The translations under genes were made by a program, and so were the position numbers. Shown in pieces: positions 52,134-61,452 of a stretch of DNA of 63,105 nucleotides. The notes below the pieces were generated by a model. The model ran no database searches and was not told the origin of the DNA. It saw nothing but the letters and a program-made list of their open reading frames with translations. Every line of letters begins with the position of its first letter. Positions within the stretch are counted from its first letter, which is position 1. This DNA is from JAVVHE01 sp038238915 (GTDB taxonomy: Bacteria; Pseudomonadota; Alphaproteobacteria; Sphingomonadales; Sphingomonadaceae). The stretch covers positions 1-63,105 of the forward strand of contig JBBSFH010000018.1 of assembly GCA_038238915.1 (NCBI GenBank), read 5' to 3'.

Positions 52134-52532
52134 TCGTTTTTGGCTGAAAGCTGAGGTTTTTTGTTGGTCAGAGCGGGCGAACCTGGGCGGCTATCGAAGC
52201 TGTGGAAGCGTATCGGAAGCAGTGCGAGGCGTAAAACCGGCACCTCGAAGGCAACACGGGCACGCGTTTCTTCCCGCCGCAGGTACAACCTCTATGACCG
52301 GGTGAGACCAGAACCGACCCGCGGGGACAGGCTTCAGGGCACATTAGCTGTTAGCCCCAATTAACTCTTAAGTAGCTTTCGGGCTGGTAAGGCCCCGCGC
52401 CATAGCAAGCTGCAGCAGCTTCGCGCTCATTTCGGCCATTCGAGGGGGCCGGTCACGAACCCGAAAGCTGCCGTGTGTTCATATCGCCCCGTGGGCCGCA
52501 ACGCGCCCGATTGCAGTCATTGCGGTCCAAGC
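52134..52532. other. 399-bp region between tRNA-Thr and the IS element
   Basis: No gene is recognised. A short frame at 52161-52364 has no ribosome site or familiar motif. Position behind a tRNA 3' end and next to an IS fits a degraded island or integrase remnant, but no integrase motif or duplicated tRNA 3' end was seen. Confidence 0.4.
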
Positions 52533-52549
52533 TGTTTGGTCCCGCAGTG
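52533..52549 (+). repeat. IS481 left inverted repeat
   Basis: TGTTTGGTCCCGCAGTG, pairing with the right end with one mismatch. Confidence 0.8.
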
Positions 52550-52582
52550 TGATGTTACGCAGCACGCATCGAGGGACGAACA

Positions 52583-53545
52583 GTAGGTCAGGTTCTACAC
52601 GGCAGCGCCCGCACGACGGAGGCGGTGCGTCGAGCGATACAGCGGAGTGAAGAAAGCGTGAGGGCGCTTGCCCGCCGACACGGGATCAGCACCGGCACGG
52701 TGCAGAAATGGCGCAAGCGGACGACGGTCAGAGACGCGGCGGTGGGACCCAAAGCCCCGCGTTCGACCGTGCTGACGCCTGAGGAGGAGGCGTGTGCCGT
52801 CGCGTTCCGGCGACACACGCTGCTGCCGCTCGACGACTGCTTGTAAGCGCTCTGGCCCTCGCTCCCGCATCTGACGCGATCGAGCCCGCATCGCTGCTTC
52901 CAGCGCCATGACATCGGCCGTCTGCCGATCGGGGGAGACAAGCCCGAGAAGCAGCGCTTCAAAACCTATCCGATCGGCTATTTCCACGTCGACATCGCTG
53001 AAGTCGGCACCGAAGAAGGCAAGCTCCACCTCCTGGTCGCGGTCGACCGCACGTCGAAGCTCGCCTTCGTGCAACTGCACGACAAGGCCGATCGACCCAC
53101 CGCCATCACCTTCCTCGAAGCCCTGATCGAGGCCGTGCCCTATCGGCTGCACACCATTCTCACCGACAATGGCATCCAGTTCGCCGACCTTCCCAAAAAT
53201 CGCGACGGCTGGACCGCGCGCTACCGCGTCATGCGCTTCGACCAGATTTGCCGGGAACACGGCATCGAGCATCGGCTCACCAAGCCGAACCATCCTTGGA
53301 CCAACGGCCAGGTCGAGCGAATGAACCGCACGATCAAGGACGCCACCGTCAAACGCTACCATTACGACACCAACCAGCAACTCGCCGAGCATCTCCAGAT
53401 CTTCATCAACGCCTACAATCACGCCCGGAGGCTCAAGCCTCTGCGCGGCCTAAAGCCCTGCGAATATGTCGCGCGCATCTGGACAGAAGACCCCAGCACG
53501 TTCAAAACCGACCCGTACCGCTTCACTGCGGGACTAAACACTTAG
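52583..53545 (+). pseudogene. IS481-family transposase with one in-frame stop
   Basis: The reading frame is continuous from about 52583 to 53545 (321 codons) except for TAA at 52844-52846, in a DDCL-stop-ALWP context where relatives have LYALQ-like sequence. HTH region SVRALARRHGISTGTVQKWRKR. DDE residues appear intact: Asp in YFHVDIAEVG, Asp in ILTDNGIQF, Glu in WTNGQVERMNRTIKDA. The expected start position (before GQVLHGSA) reads GTA, so the start codon is also probably lost, although a GTG at 52625 is available. The final TAG lies 3-5 bp outside the IS end. Confidence 0.85.
53524..53540 (-). repeat. IS481 right inverted repeat
   Basis: Read on the minus strand: TGTTTAGTCCCGCAGTG. The transposase reading frame runs through this repeat, and its stop codon lies just outside the element. 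Confidence 0.8.
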
Positions 53546-53546
53546 A

Positions 53547-55114
53547 TCACTCGTTCGCGTCAAAGGCGTCATCCCGTAGCGGCGCGAGATCCCCGTAATC
53601 GAAGCTGAAGTCCGCGAGTGGCGAGACGGCTTTCAGGCTCATTCCGGTCACGCGGCCATCGGGACCGATCGCGAAGGTCACATAAGCGTTCTCGATTGCC
53701 GTGAACTCGGTGCGGAACGTGTCGTGGTCGAAGGGGATCAGTGGTCCGCGCATGTCTTTCGAATGATCGAAGGCAAGCATCAGGCCCGCAGGCGTGCGCG
53801 CCACCGTGATCGGCGTGTACCAGGGATTGCGGTAAACACCCGCATAGGTCTGGAGCGGCAGCGGCGGGCTGGCGGCGCGCGGGGCGAGCGCGGCATCTAC
53901 GGTCTTCGTGGCGGCGGCAAGATCGCGGTCGCGCATCGCTTTGCCGCGCGCGGCCCAGTCGGTCACGGGACGGCCGAGATAATGGTCGAGCAAATCATAG
54001 GCGACCGCGTCGACCGCGAAATGCTCTTCGGCGTTGGTGAGGACGGTGAATGCGACGCCGCGATCGGGCAGCAGGACGACCTTGCTTATGCCGCCATAGA
54101 CACCGCCGCCGTGCGTGATGACGCGCTCCCCGTGATAATCGGTGATCGTCCAGCCGAGCGCGTAGGCGCTGAGGTTAGGACGGGTGGCGACGAACTCGGG
54201 CGCGGGGGCGGGCGTGGGTTCGACGACCTGCGGCTCCCACATCTCGACCGTGCGCGCGGGCGACCAGATCCTTGGCCCGCCCGGCAGCGTGCCCGAATGG
54301 AGCTGGAGGCTGAGCCAGCGGGTAAGGTCTCGGCCGCGCTCGCGTTGATGGCGCCTGCGGGGGCGACGTTGTCGATCAGGGGGACGGCGGGAAGGGCGGC
54401 GACCGAACCGAGGCCGCGCACGCGGCCGGTGATGCGCGCGTGCGGCCAGCCGCGATTGGCCGTGGCGATCTGCGCGAAGTTGGGCGTGGTGTCGCGCATG
54501 CCAAGCGGCGTCAGGATGCGCGCGCGGATGAAGTCTTCCCATCGCTGGCCTGAAATTCGTTCGATGAGCGCGCCCGCGACGATGTAGAGGACGTTGTCGT
54601 AGGCGAAGCGTTCGCGGAAGCTCGTCCTGGGTTTAAGATAACGCAGGCGTTCGACGATCTCGCTACGGCTGTAGCTCGTCTCGGGGAATACGAGGAGATC
54701 GCCCTGGCCTTTGCCGAGCCCGCTCCGGTGGGTGAGGAGATCGCGCACGGTGAGGCCGTGGCTGGCATACGGATCGTAAAGCCGGAAGCCGGGGAGGCGA
54801 TCCTCGACGTGATCCGCCCAGCCGAGCTTGCCTTCGTCAACCAGGATGGCGAGCGCGGCGGCGGTGAACGCCTTGGTGTTCGAGCCGATGGGAAAGAGCA
54901 TGTGCGCGTCGACGCGCGCGGGCTCGCCGAGCTTGCGCACGCCGTAGCCGCGCGCGGTCACTTGGCCGGGTTCGACGATGGCGATGGCCGCGCCGGGAAC
55001 GCCGAACGTGGCGAGCGTTCGCGTGACGGTCGCGTCGAGGTCGGTCGGCGGCGCGGCGACGGCGGGGGTGACGAGGAGCGCACACGCTGCGAACGCGCGG
55101 TTCAGGCGAGGCAT
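53547..55114 (-). pseudogene. Serine hydrolase (beta-lactamase family), frameshifted
   Basis: The N-terminal part from ATG 55114 has a signal peptide (LNRAFAACALLVTPAVAA), the SxxK motif in LFPIGSNTKAFTAAAL and YDNVLY. Its frame ends usefully at NASAAE near 54331. The C-terminal part, DLTRWLSLQLHSG, ITHGGGVYGGISKVVLLPDRG and a DUF3471-like tail, continues in a different frame to 53547. One deleted or two inserted bases at about 54325-54332 would explain this. Without it, a protein of about 520 aa of the D-aminopeptidase/esterase EstB class would result. It overlaps the dgcN-like gene by 13 bp and belongs to that operon. Sequencing error is possible. Confidence 0.8.
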
Positions 55115-56115
55115 GATCGGACAAGCTCCTCGAAAGCGGGGCCGCGCCGGATCGGATCGGCGGCAGGGAGGCCGAGCTGGTCGGTGGTGTCCCCGCAGAC
55201 GGCGGCGGCGGCTTCGGGCGTGAGGTGCGCGGTGTTGAGCGCAATGCCGCCGCACCGGACGGCGGGGTTTACGCGGCGGGCGAGCGCGAGCGTGAGATCG
55301 ATCGTCTCGGCGAGGCCCGGCGTCGGAAAATCGTGCATCCCCAACAGATGCGTGCGGCCGGGCTGGTGGCATACCACGACGACATCGGGCTGCGTGCCGT
55401 GAAGGAGGCCGAGCGATACACCCGCGTAACTGGGGTGGAAGAGCGAACCCTGGCCCTCGACCACGTCCCAGTGATCGGGGGCGGCGTCGGGCGACAGCAT
55501 CTCGGCCGCGCCGGCGATGAAGTCCGCGACCACGCTGTCGATCGGCATCCCCTCCCCCGCGATGAGGATGCCCGTCTGGCCGGTGGCGCGGAAGGTGGCG
55601 GCGACGCCCCGCACCGTGAGAGCGCGCGCGAGGGCGAGCGCGGTGTATTTCTTGCCGAGCGCGCAATCGGTGCCGACCGTCAGCAGGCGGCGGCCCGAGC
55701 GCTTGCGCCCGGTCGCGACGGGGAGCGTGGGGGGCGGCGTGCGGATATCGATCAGGCGGCGGCCGTGCGCATGCGCGACGGCGGCGAGTTCGGGGACAGC
55801 GGCGAGGCGCTGGTGGAGGCCGCTGACGATATCGAGCCCGGCCTTGAGCGCTTGAACGAGCGCGGGCGTCCACGCGGGATCGAGTACGCCCCCGCGATTG
55901 GCGACGCCGATGACGAGGCCGCGCGCAGCCCTGGCGTGGGCTTGCGCGGGGGTGAGCGCGGGGAGGCCGGTGGTGACGGCATCGGGCACGATGGCGAATT
56001 CGCCGACGCAGCGCTCGGGGGCCCAATCGGCGAGACCGAGTGCGGTTTTGGCGAAGCCGCGTTCGGTCACGTTGCCAAGAAAAAGGAGATAGGGATGGGG
56101 AAGTTGCAGCGTCAT
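55102..56115 (-). CDS. dgcN: DUF1611 family protein, DgcN-like
   Basis: 337 aa. N-terminal Rossmann-like half (PYLLFLGNVTERGFAKTALGLADW) and a C-terminal P-loop-like half with LLTVGTDCALGKKYTALALARAL, the DUF1611 signature, plus VVEGQGSLFHPSYAGVSLGLLHG. Recent work, as I recall it, assigns DgcN as the enzyme that N-acetylates D-glutamate, with DgcA racemising the product. ATG 56115 overlaps the epimerase stop as ATGA. The substrate for this copy is inferred from its partner. Confidence 0.82.
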   Translation of the reverse strand: MTLQLPHPYLLFLGNVTERGFAKTALGLADWAPERCVGEFAIVPDAVTTGLPALTPAQAHARAARGLVIGVANRGGVLDPAWTPALVQALKAGLDIVSGLHQRLAAVPELAAVAHAHGRRLIDIRTPPPTLPVATGRKRSGRRLLTVGTDCALGKKYTALALARALTVRGVAATFRATGQTGILIAGEGMPIDSVVADFIAGAAEMLSPDAAPDHWDVVEGQGSLFHPSYAGVSLGLLHGTQPDVVVVCHQPGRTHLLGMHDFPTPGLAETIDLTLALARRVNPAVRCGGIALNTAHLTPEAAAAVCGDTTDQLGLPAADPIRRGPAFEELVRSCLA

Positions 56116-57122
56116 GCGGTAGTCCCGGCTTTCGCCTGTGCACCCCAAAAATCGTCCGCGATGAAGATTTGGCCGTCCTTGTACAGGCCTTCGTCCGCGT
56201 GGTCGGCGAGGAAATAGGGGCCATCCAGATCGACGATGTCGCAGAGTTGCGCGAGGATGAAGCCGGGCGCGGTCGATAGCGCCGAACCCGCCATGTTGCC
56301 GACCATGACGCGCTTGCCGAGCCGGGCGATTTCGCGGGCCATCATGAGGCCTTCAGTCAAGCCGCCGCATTTATCGAGCTTGATGTTGATGATCTCGAAC
56401 GGCGCGTGCTTTTCATGGAGTTCGGCCAGATCGAGAATGCTCTCGTCGGCCGCGAGCGGGACGGGGCAGCGCCAGCCGTCGAGCTCGGCCTCGGCCCCCT
56501 GGGGGACGGGCTGCTCGAGGAGTGCGACCCCGGTTTCGACCAGGAGCGCGGCGAGACGCTCGAGATCGGGCGCTGAGAACCCCTGGTTGGCATCGACCGC
56601 GATCCAGACATCGGGACGTAGGCGACGCACGAGGCGGACGCGTTCCGCATCGGCGTCGAACTCGCCCGCGAGCTTGATCTTGATTGCGCGCGCGGCGCTG
56701 AGCGGGATCAGCTTGCGTTGAACGGTTGCGGGATCGTCGGCGGGAAGCGTGAAGGTCGTCACGCGCGCGCGGGGGCGGTCGATGCCCGCGAGCTCCCAGA
56801 CCGGGGTGGCGGCAAGCTGCGATTCGAGTTCCCAAAGCGCGCAGTCGAGCGCGTTGCGGCCGCCGCCGGGCGGCAGGATGGCGCGCAGCTCTTCGCGCCC
56901 GGCGCCCATCTCGATTGCCGCGCGCGCGCGCTCGATCGCGGCTTCCATGTGCGCGGCATCGTCGTCGCGGTAATAGATGCCCGCCGCCTCGCCCCGCCCC
57001 GTGCAGCCGTTTTCGCCGATGTGCGCGACGACGGCGGGGAAGCCGCGAAACTCGTAGCCGCTGATGCGGAAGGGTTCCTTCAGCCGCATCGGATCGCGGT
57101 GGTGGGTGAGCGTTCGGGTCAT
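56112..57122 (-). CDS. dgcA: Enolase-superfamily epimerase, DgcA/dipeptide epimerase-like
   Basis: 336 aa. Muconate-lactonizing subgroup: KIKLAGEFDADAERV has the K-x-K acid/base Lys, WIAVDANQGFS, LLEQPVPQG and PLAADESIL give the three metal ligands, and INIKLDKCGGLTEGL the second catalytic Lys. It was classed as L-Ala-D/L-Glu epimerase; the adjacent DUF1611 gene points to N-acetyl-D-glutamate racemase. ATG 57122 overlaps the MFS stop as ATGA. Confidence 0.87.
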   Translation of the reverse strand: MTRTLTHHRDPMRLKEPFRISGYEFRGFPAVVAHIGENGCTGRGEAAGIYYRDDDAAHMEAAIERARAAIEMGAGREELRAILPPGGGRNALDCALWELESQLAATPVWELAGIDRPRARVTTFTLPADDPATVQRKLIPLSAARAIKIKLAGEFDADAERVRLVRRLRPDVWIAVDANQGFSAPDLERLAALLVETGVALLEQPVPQGAEAELDGWRCPVPLAADESILDLAELHEKHAPFEIINIKLDKCGGLTEGLMMAREIARLGKRVMVGNMAGSALSTAPGFILAQLCDIVDLDGPYFLADHADEGLYKDGQIFIADDFWGAQAKAGTTA

Positions 57123-58438
57123 GGGGTCCGTCGAGCGGCGCGCAGGTAGAGCGCGATTGCTGCAAGCGCGGGCGGCACGATCACGAGGCTGAGCGCGCGG
57201 CCGACGGCACCCGGATCGTGGAAGACATGATCGGCGAGATAGCCGGTGAGCGTCGCACCGCCGCCCAGCCCCAGAATGATGTTGCCGAACGCGATCAAGC
57301 TCATCGCAAGCCCGCGCGCGCGGTTCGGGACGATCGCCTGGAGCGCGGTGATCCCCGCGAGGCCCGCAACGGTGGAAAACAGCGTCCAGAGCGTGATCGC
57401 GGCGAGCGCCTGGCTGGCGCTGGCGGTCAGTGCGATGAAGGCGAAGGGCAGCGCGATTGCAGCGCTGAGCGCGGCAAGGCGGAGGCGGCCTGCAGTGCCG
57501 CGTGCGCGCGCGAACCGGTCGCTCAGCGCACCGCCGCCGAGCGCGGCGAGGACGCCGGCCGTGATGATCAGCGGGCCGAGCGTTGCGCCGACCTCGGGCG
57601 CGCTCAGCCCATAGCGGCGGATGAGAAGCGTCGGCCCCCAGCTGAGCATCGCAAAATCGCCGATCGACATCGCCGCACACGCAAGGACGAGCGGGACGAT
57701 CGCGCCAGTCAGACCCGACAGTTCGCGCCGCGTGGTGGTGAGACTTGGCCGTTGCGCCAGCGCTCCGCGCCGAGGCGGCTCGGGGATAAATGCGAGCAGA
57801 GCGAGGAGCGGTACGCCGCAAAGGCCGAGCAGGGTGAGGACCGCGCGCCACGCGGCGAGCGCGGCAAGCGGCGTGGCGTCCAACGCGCCATCTGCCACCA
57901 GCCCCAAAACCGCGCCGCCGATCGAGATCGCCACCCCACCACCGACCGCCATGCCCATGATGAAGACACCGATCGCGAGGCCGCGGCGGTGCGGCGGGAA
58001 AAGATCGCCGATGATCGACATGGCGGCGGGCGCAAGCGCAGCCTCGCCGATACCGACGATGAGGCGACCCGCGAACAGCGTCGCGAAATCGGGGGCGTAG
58101 CCGCAGGCGAGCGTGCCCACGCTCCAGAGCGCGACGCCCGCGAGAAGGACGCGGCGTCGCTGGGCGATATCGGCGAGGCGACCGAGCGGCAGACCGGCCA
58201 GCGCGTAGATGACCGCAAACGCGACGCCCTGGAGGATGCCGACCTGGGTGTCGCTGATATGCAGATCGGCGCGGATCGGATCGACGAGGAGGCTGAGGAT
58301 CTGGCGATCGGTGTAGCTGAGGATCGCGGCCACACAGAACAGCGCAACGACGGCCCAGGCGGTGGAGCGGCGGGGCCAGGGCGCGTCGATGGTGATGGCT
58401 GGCGTGCCGACGGGGGGGACGGGAATGGCCGCGCTCAT
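57119..58438 (-). CDS. MFS transporter
   Basis: 439 aa, 12 predicted helices. ALFCVAAILSYTDRQILSLLVDPIRADL and GLPLGRLADIAQRRRVLLAGVALWSVGTLACG are typical of the spinster/aromatic-acid-type MFS families common in sphingomonads. ATG 58438 is used. A palindrome lies 30 nt upstream. It probably imports the substrate of the epimerase pair across the inner membrane. Confidence 0.9.
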   Translation of the reverse strand: MSAAIPVPPVGTPAITIDAPWPRRSTAWAVVALFCVAAILSYTDRQILSLLVDPIRADLHISDTQVGILQGVAFAVIYALAGLPLGRLADIAQRRRVLLAGVALWSVGTLACGYAPDFATLFAGRLIVGIGEAALAPAAMSIIGDLFPPHRRGLAIGVFIMGMAVGGGVAISIGGAVLGLVADGALDATPLAALAAWRAVLTLLGLCGVPLLALLAFIPEPPRRGALAQRPSLTTTRRELSGLTGAIVPLVLACAAMSIGDFAMLSWGPTLLIRRYGLSAPEVGATLGPLIITAGVLAALGGGALSDRFARARGTAGRLRLAALSAAIALPFAFIALTASASQALAAITLWTLFSTVAGLAGITALQAIVPNRARGLAMSLIAFGNIILGLGGGATLTGYLADHVFHDPGAVGRALSLVIVPPALAAIALYLRAARRTP

Positions 58439-58451
58439 GCGGTAGAGCATT

Positions 58452-59129
58452 TCACGTTGCGCGGCGTGTTTCAAGTTCTGAAACGCCGGGATCGGCGATC
58501 GAAGGCGTGTGCATCCGTTTGAGCGCGGTCGCCTCGGTCAACCGCTGGACGCCGGGTCCGGCGCAGACCGACAGCACATGGCAGGAACCTTCGCCGGTTT
58601 TGACATACGCATGTGCCATCCCGCTATCGAAATACAGTGAGTCGCCGATGGCCAGTTGCAGTGGTGCATAGAGATCGGAATGGATTTCCATCGATCCTGC
58701 AAGCACATAGAGAAACTCCTCACCGGAATGGCGGACAAGACCTCCCATTTCATCGACACTTCGTGCACGGACCTCGATCAGGATAGGAATCATCATCTTC
58801 TGGAGGAGCTCAGCCGCGGGATAAACATGGGCATAAACGTCCGACTGGGCGGCCGTGGCTTCGCCTGCGCGCGTGACACTTCTCCGGCCGACGGCTGGAG
58901 CGATCGCTGGCTCGGCGGGCCCGCTTAGCAGCTTTCCCAGATCGATCCCAAGCCCCTGCGCCAGACGCAGCAACTTGTCGTAGGTCATCTCCATCTTGCC
59001 GTTTTCCAGCTTGGAGAGCGTGGAATACGGAATTCCGACGCGCTCGGAGAGTGCGCGCAGGCTGAGGCCCTGTTCGAGGCGGACAGCGCGCAACGCGGTC
59101 GCGGGGTGTGGCGGGAGAGTTTCGGTCAT
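58452..59129 (-). CDS. XRE family regulator with C-terminal cupin domain
   Basis: 225 aa. Helix-turn-helix (residues about 10-65: LRAVRLEQGLSLRALSERVGIPYSTLSKLENGKMEMTYDKLLRLAQGL) and a cupin_2 domain (about 110-200: EEFLYVLAGSMEIHSDLYAPLQLAIGDSLYFDSGMAHAYV). Such regulators often sense amino acids or their derivatives. It is followed by the transporter and DgcA/DgcN-like genes and is divergent from a TonB-dependent receptor, so it probably controls both sides. Confidence 0.92.
   Translation of the reverse strand: MTETLPPHPATALRAVRLEQGLSLRALSERVGIPYSTLSKLENGKMEMTYDKLLRLAQGLGIDLGKLLSGPAEPAIAPAVGRRSVTRAGEATAAQSDVYAHVYPAAELLQKMMIPILIEVRARSVDEMGGLVRHSGEEFLYVLAGSMEIHSDLYAPLQLAIGDSLYFDSGMAHAYVKTGEGSCHVLSVCAGPGVQRLTEATALKRMHTPSIADPGVSELETRRAT
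58468..58484. promoter_or_regulatory. GTTTCA-N5-TGAAAC palindrome, candidate XRE-cupin operator
   Basis: GTTTCAAGTTCTGAAAC is a perfect 6-bp inverted repeat with a 5-nt spacer, inside the 3' end of the regulator gene and 30 nt upstream of the MFS start. It suggests an internal promoter with its own operator. Confidence 0.5.
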
Positions 59130-59189
59130 CGATCAATCACTCGGTACAGCGGCTCGCACTGACGCGTGGCCACGAAACATGGTTGCACA

Positions 59190-59198
59190 TTCTGAAAC
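59190..59198 (+). promoter_or_regulatory. Operator half-site in the receptor/regulator promoter
   Basis: TTCTGAAAC here is identical to nine bases of the palindrome at 58476-58484. It is followed by ACGTGTCA and lies 42 nt upstream of the receptor ATG in the 110-bp divergent promoter region. Confidence 0.4.
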
Positions 59199-59239
59199 AC
59201 GTGTCATGGTTCCATCGAATCGGCAAGAAGGAGCACACG

Positions 59240-61438
59240 ATGCACGGAAACATCAAGGGGCTGCTGTGGACGGCCGGGATAACGGCGCTGAGCGGATCGG
59301 CGATTGCGCAACAGGCACCGGCGCGGGTGGGCGCCAACGCCACAGCTTCGATCGAGCAGTCTACTGGCGAGATTATCGTCACCGCGCAGAAGCGCGCGCA
59401 GCGCCTGATCGACGTGCCGCAATCGGTATCGGTGGTTTCGGCGGATCTGTTGCAGCAGACGCACGCGGACCGCTTCCAGGATTTCTTCACGCGCGTGCCG
59501 AGCGCAGCGTTCGTCGAGGGTCAGGCGGGGCAGACGCGCCTCATCCTGCGCGGCATCAACACCGGCGGCGTCGGCGCGACGGTTGCGACATACGTGGATG
59601 AGACGCCTTATGGTTCGGCGACCGCGCTCGCCAACGGCGGGATTCTGACACCCGATCTCGATCCGAGCGACATCGACCGGATCGAGGTATTGCGCGGCCC
59701 GCAGGGCACGCTTTACGGCGCGAACTCGCTGGGCGGTCTGCTCAAATTCGTAACCACGGTGCCGAGCACCAGCACGCTCGGCGGTTCGGCCGAGGCCAGT
59801 GTCGAGACGGTCGATCATGGCAACACGGGCTATTCGGGACGCGCGGCGATCAACCTGCCGGTGGCAGATGTCGTCGGTATCCGCGCGAGCGGCTTTTATC
59901 GCAAGGATCCCGGCTTCATCAGCGATCCGCGCTTTGGCAACAACATCAACGACGGCGAGACCTACGGCGGCCGCGTTTCAGTGCTGCTGAAGCCCACCGA
60001 TCGCTTCACGATACGCGGCACGGCAATGCTCGACGATTTGAACAGCAACGGTACCAACGCTCAGGATGTCGATCCGGTGACGCTCAAGCCGGTCTATGGG
60101 GATCGCGTGCAGCAGCGCATCATCCGCACGCCCAACAATACGAAATATCGCGTTTACAACGGCACGGCGGACTATGATTTAGGTCCGGTCAAGATCGTAT
60201 CCTCTACCAGCTGGGGCAATCTGGACGTCAAGGGCGAACAGGACGCATCCGGCGCATTCGGCCCGTTCCTGTCGGGTCTGCTGGGCACGCCGGTGGGCTC
60301 GTCGATCGATCAGGCGGTGCATCAGCGGCGCTTCACGCAGGAGGTGCGGATCACCGCGTCGGCTCCCACGATCTTCGATTACACGCTGGGAGCATTCTAC
60401 ACGCACGAGAGTAACGACATCCATCAGGTGCTGAACGCGATCAGCCTTGCCAATGGATCGAACATCATCCCCAACCTGCAGACGGTCGATCTCACATCGA
60501 CGTACCGCGAACTTGCAGGTTTCGCCAATGCGACCGTGCACTTCACCCATCAGCTCGATCTGACCTTCGGTGGTCGCTACAGTGGCAACAAGCAGTTCGT
60601 GAACCAGGGTGGCACCACTGGTAATTCATCCGACGGGGTGTGGACCTATTCGGTCGCGCCCTCCTACAAACCCAGCGACAATGTCCTGTTCTACGGCCGC
60701 GTGGCGAAGGGCTATCGTCCGGGCGGCCCCAATGTGCTCCCGGTGCTCGCGCCGGGCAATGTGCCCAGGCAGTTCGGGCCGGATACTACGACCAACTATG
60801 AAATCGGCGTGAAAACCGATCTCCTCGATCGCAAGCTATCGCTCGAAGTCACGGGCTTCTACATCGATTGGAACAACATCCAGCTGCTCGGCAGTGTGGG
60901 CGGTACGGGGGTCAACATCAACGCGGGTTCGGCGCGTAGCAAGGGCATCGAGGCATCCGCCACCGCGCGTCCGATCAAGGGCCTCTCGCTCAGCGCCAAC
61001 GGGGCGTATGTGGATGCGTATCTCCGGCAGGACGCGCCGCCTGAATCAGGCGGGCTGCGGGGACAGCAGCTCCCCTATTCCGCACGTGTCAGCTTCACGC
61101 TCGCGGCCGATTACGAACGGCCACTTTCGGACAAGCTGAACGGGCTGGCGGGCGTCAGCTGGCGTTACACGGGCAGCCGCTTCGCCGATTTCACAAACCA
61201 GACGCCGGGCCTGACGCCAGTGATCGCGGGGCATCAGCATTTGAGCCCGTTCGGCCAGATCGACGCGCACGTCGGTGTCACGTTCGACAAGTTCCGCATC
61301 GATGCGTTCGCGCGCAATCTTACCGACAGCAAAGGCATCGTGAACGTCAGCGCCTCCGGCTCGGGATTGAGCGGTTCGATTGCCGAGGCGATCGTCCGCC
61401 CACGCTCGTTCGGTGCCACACTCGGGTTCAAATACTAA
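59240..61438 (+). CDS. TonB-dependent outer-membrane receptor
   Basis: 732 aa. Signal peptide (GLLWTAGITALSGSAIAQ, about residues 6-23), TonB box EIIVTAQKRAQRL, plug with LRGINTGGVGATVATYVDE and RIEVLRGPQGTLYGANSLGGLLKFVT, barrel with a C-terminal FGATLGFKY ending in Tyr. ATG 59240 follows an AAGGAG site. With the divergent MFS gene it gives a full outer-to-inner-membrane route for the substrate of the DgcA/DgcN-like enzymes. Confidence 0.93.
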   Translation: MHGNIKGLLWTAGITALSGSAIAQQAPARVGANATASIEQSTGEIIVTAQKRAQRLIDVPQSVSVVSADLLQQTHADRFQDFFTRVPSAAFVEGQAGQTRLILRGINTGGVGATVATYVDETPYGSATALANGGILTPDLDPSDIDRIEVLRGPQGTLYGANSLGGLLKFVTTVPSTSTLGGSAEASVETVDHGNTGYSGRAAINLPVADVVGIRASGFYRKDPGFISDPRFGNNINDGETYGGRVSVLLKPTDRFTIRGTAMLDDLNSNGTNAQDVDPVTLKPVYGDRVQQRIIRTPNNTKYRVYNGTADYDLGPVKIVSSTSWGNLDVKGEQDASGAFGPFLSGLLGTPVGSSIDQAVHQRRFTQEVRITASAPTIFDYTLGAFYTHESNDIHQVLNAISLANGSNIIPNLQTVDLTSTYRELAGFANATVHFTHQLDLTFGGRYSGNKQFVNQGGTTGNSSDGVWTYSVAPSYKPSDNVLFYGRVAKGYRPGGPNVLPVLAPGNVPRQFGPDTTTNYEIGVKTDLLDRKLSLEVTGFYIDWNNIQLLGSVGGTGVNINAGSARSKGIEASATARPIKGLSLSANGAYVDAYLRQDAPPESGGLRGQQLPYSARVSFTLAADYERPLSDKLNGLAGVSWRYTGSRFADFTNQTPGLTPVIAGHQHLSPFGQIDAHVGVTFDKFRIDAFARNLTDSKGIVNVSASGSGLSGSIAEAIVRPRSFGATLGFKY

Positions 61439-61452
61439 ACACGGAGTTCGTC

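Larger units (their letters stand above)
52533..53540 (+). mobile_element. IS481-family insertion sequence, 1008 bp
   Basis: Bounded by terminal inverted repeats: TGTTTGGTCCCGCAGTG at 52533-52549 and its complement variant TGTTTAGTCCCGCAGTG read inward from 53540, matching 16 of 17 bases. It carries a single DDE transposase. No target-site duplication is obvious (left flank CCAAGC, right flank CTTAGA). The right end lies 6 bp from the 3' end of a broken hydrolase gene. Confidence 0.85.

Noticed and set aside
52161..52364. 67-codon open frame after tRNA-Thr
   Set aside because: No ribosome site, basic low-complexity product, no familiar motif; probably chance.
52527..53546. Target-site duplication around the IS481 copy
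   Set aside because: Flanks CCAAGC and CTTAGA do not match; no duplication can be claimed.
54086..56224. 712-codon frame running from the hydrolase through the DUF1611 gene, suggesting a fusion
   Set aside because: Upstream of 55114 the translation is Arg/Pro-rich shadow of the DUF1611 gene, which has its own well-supported frame.
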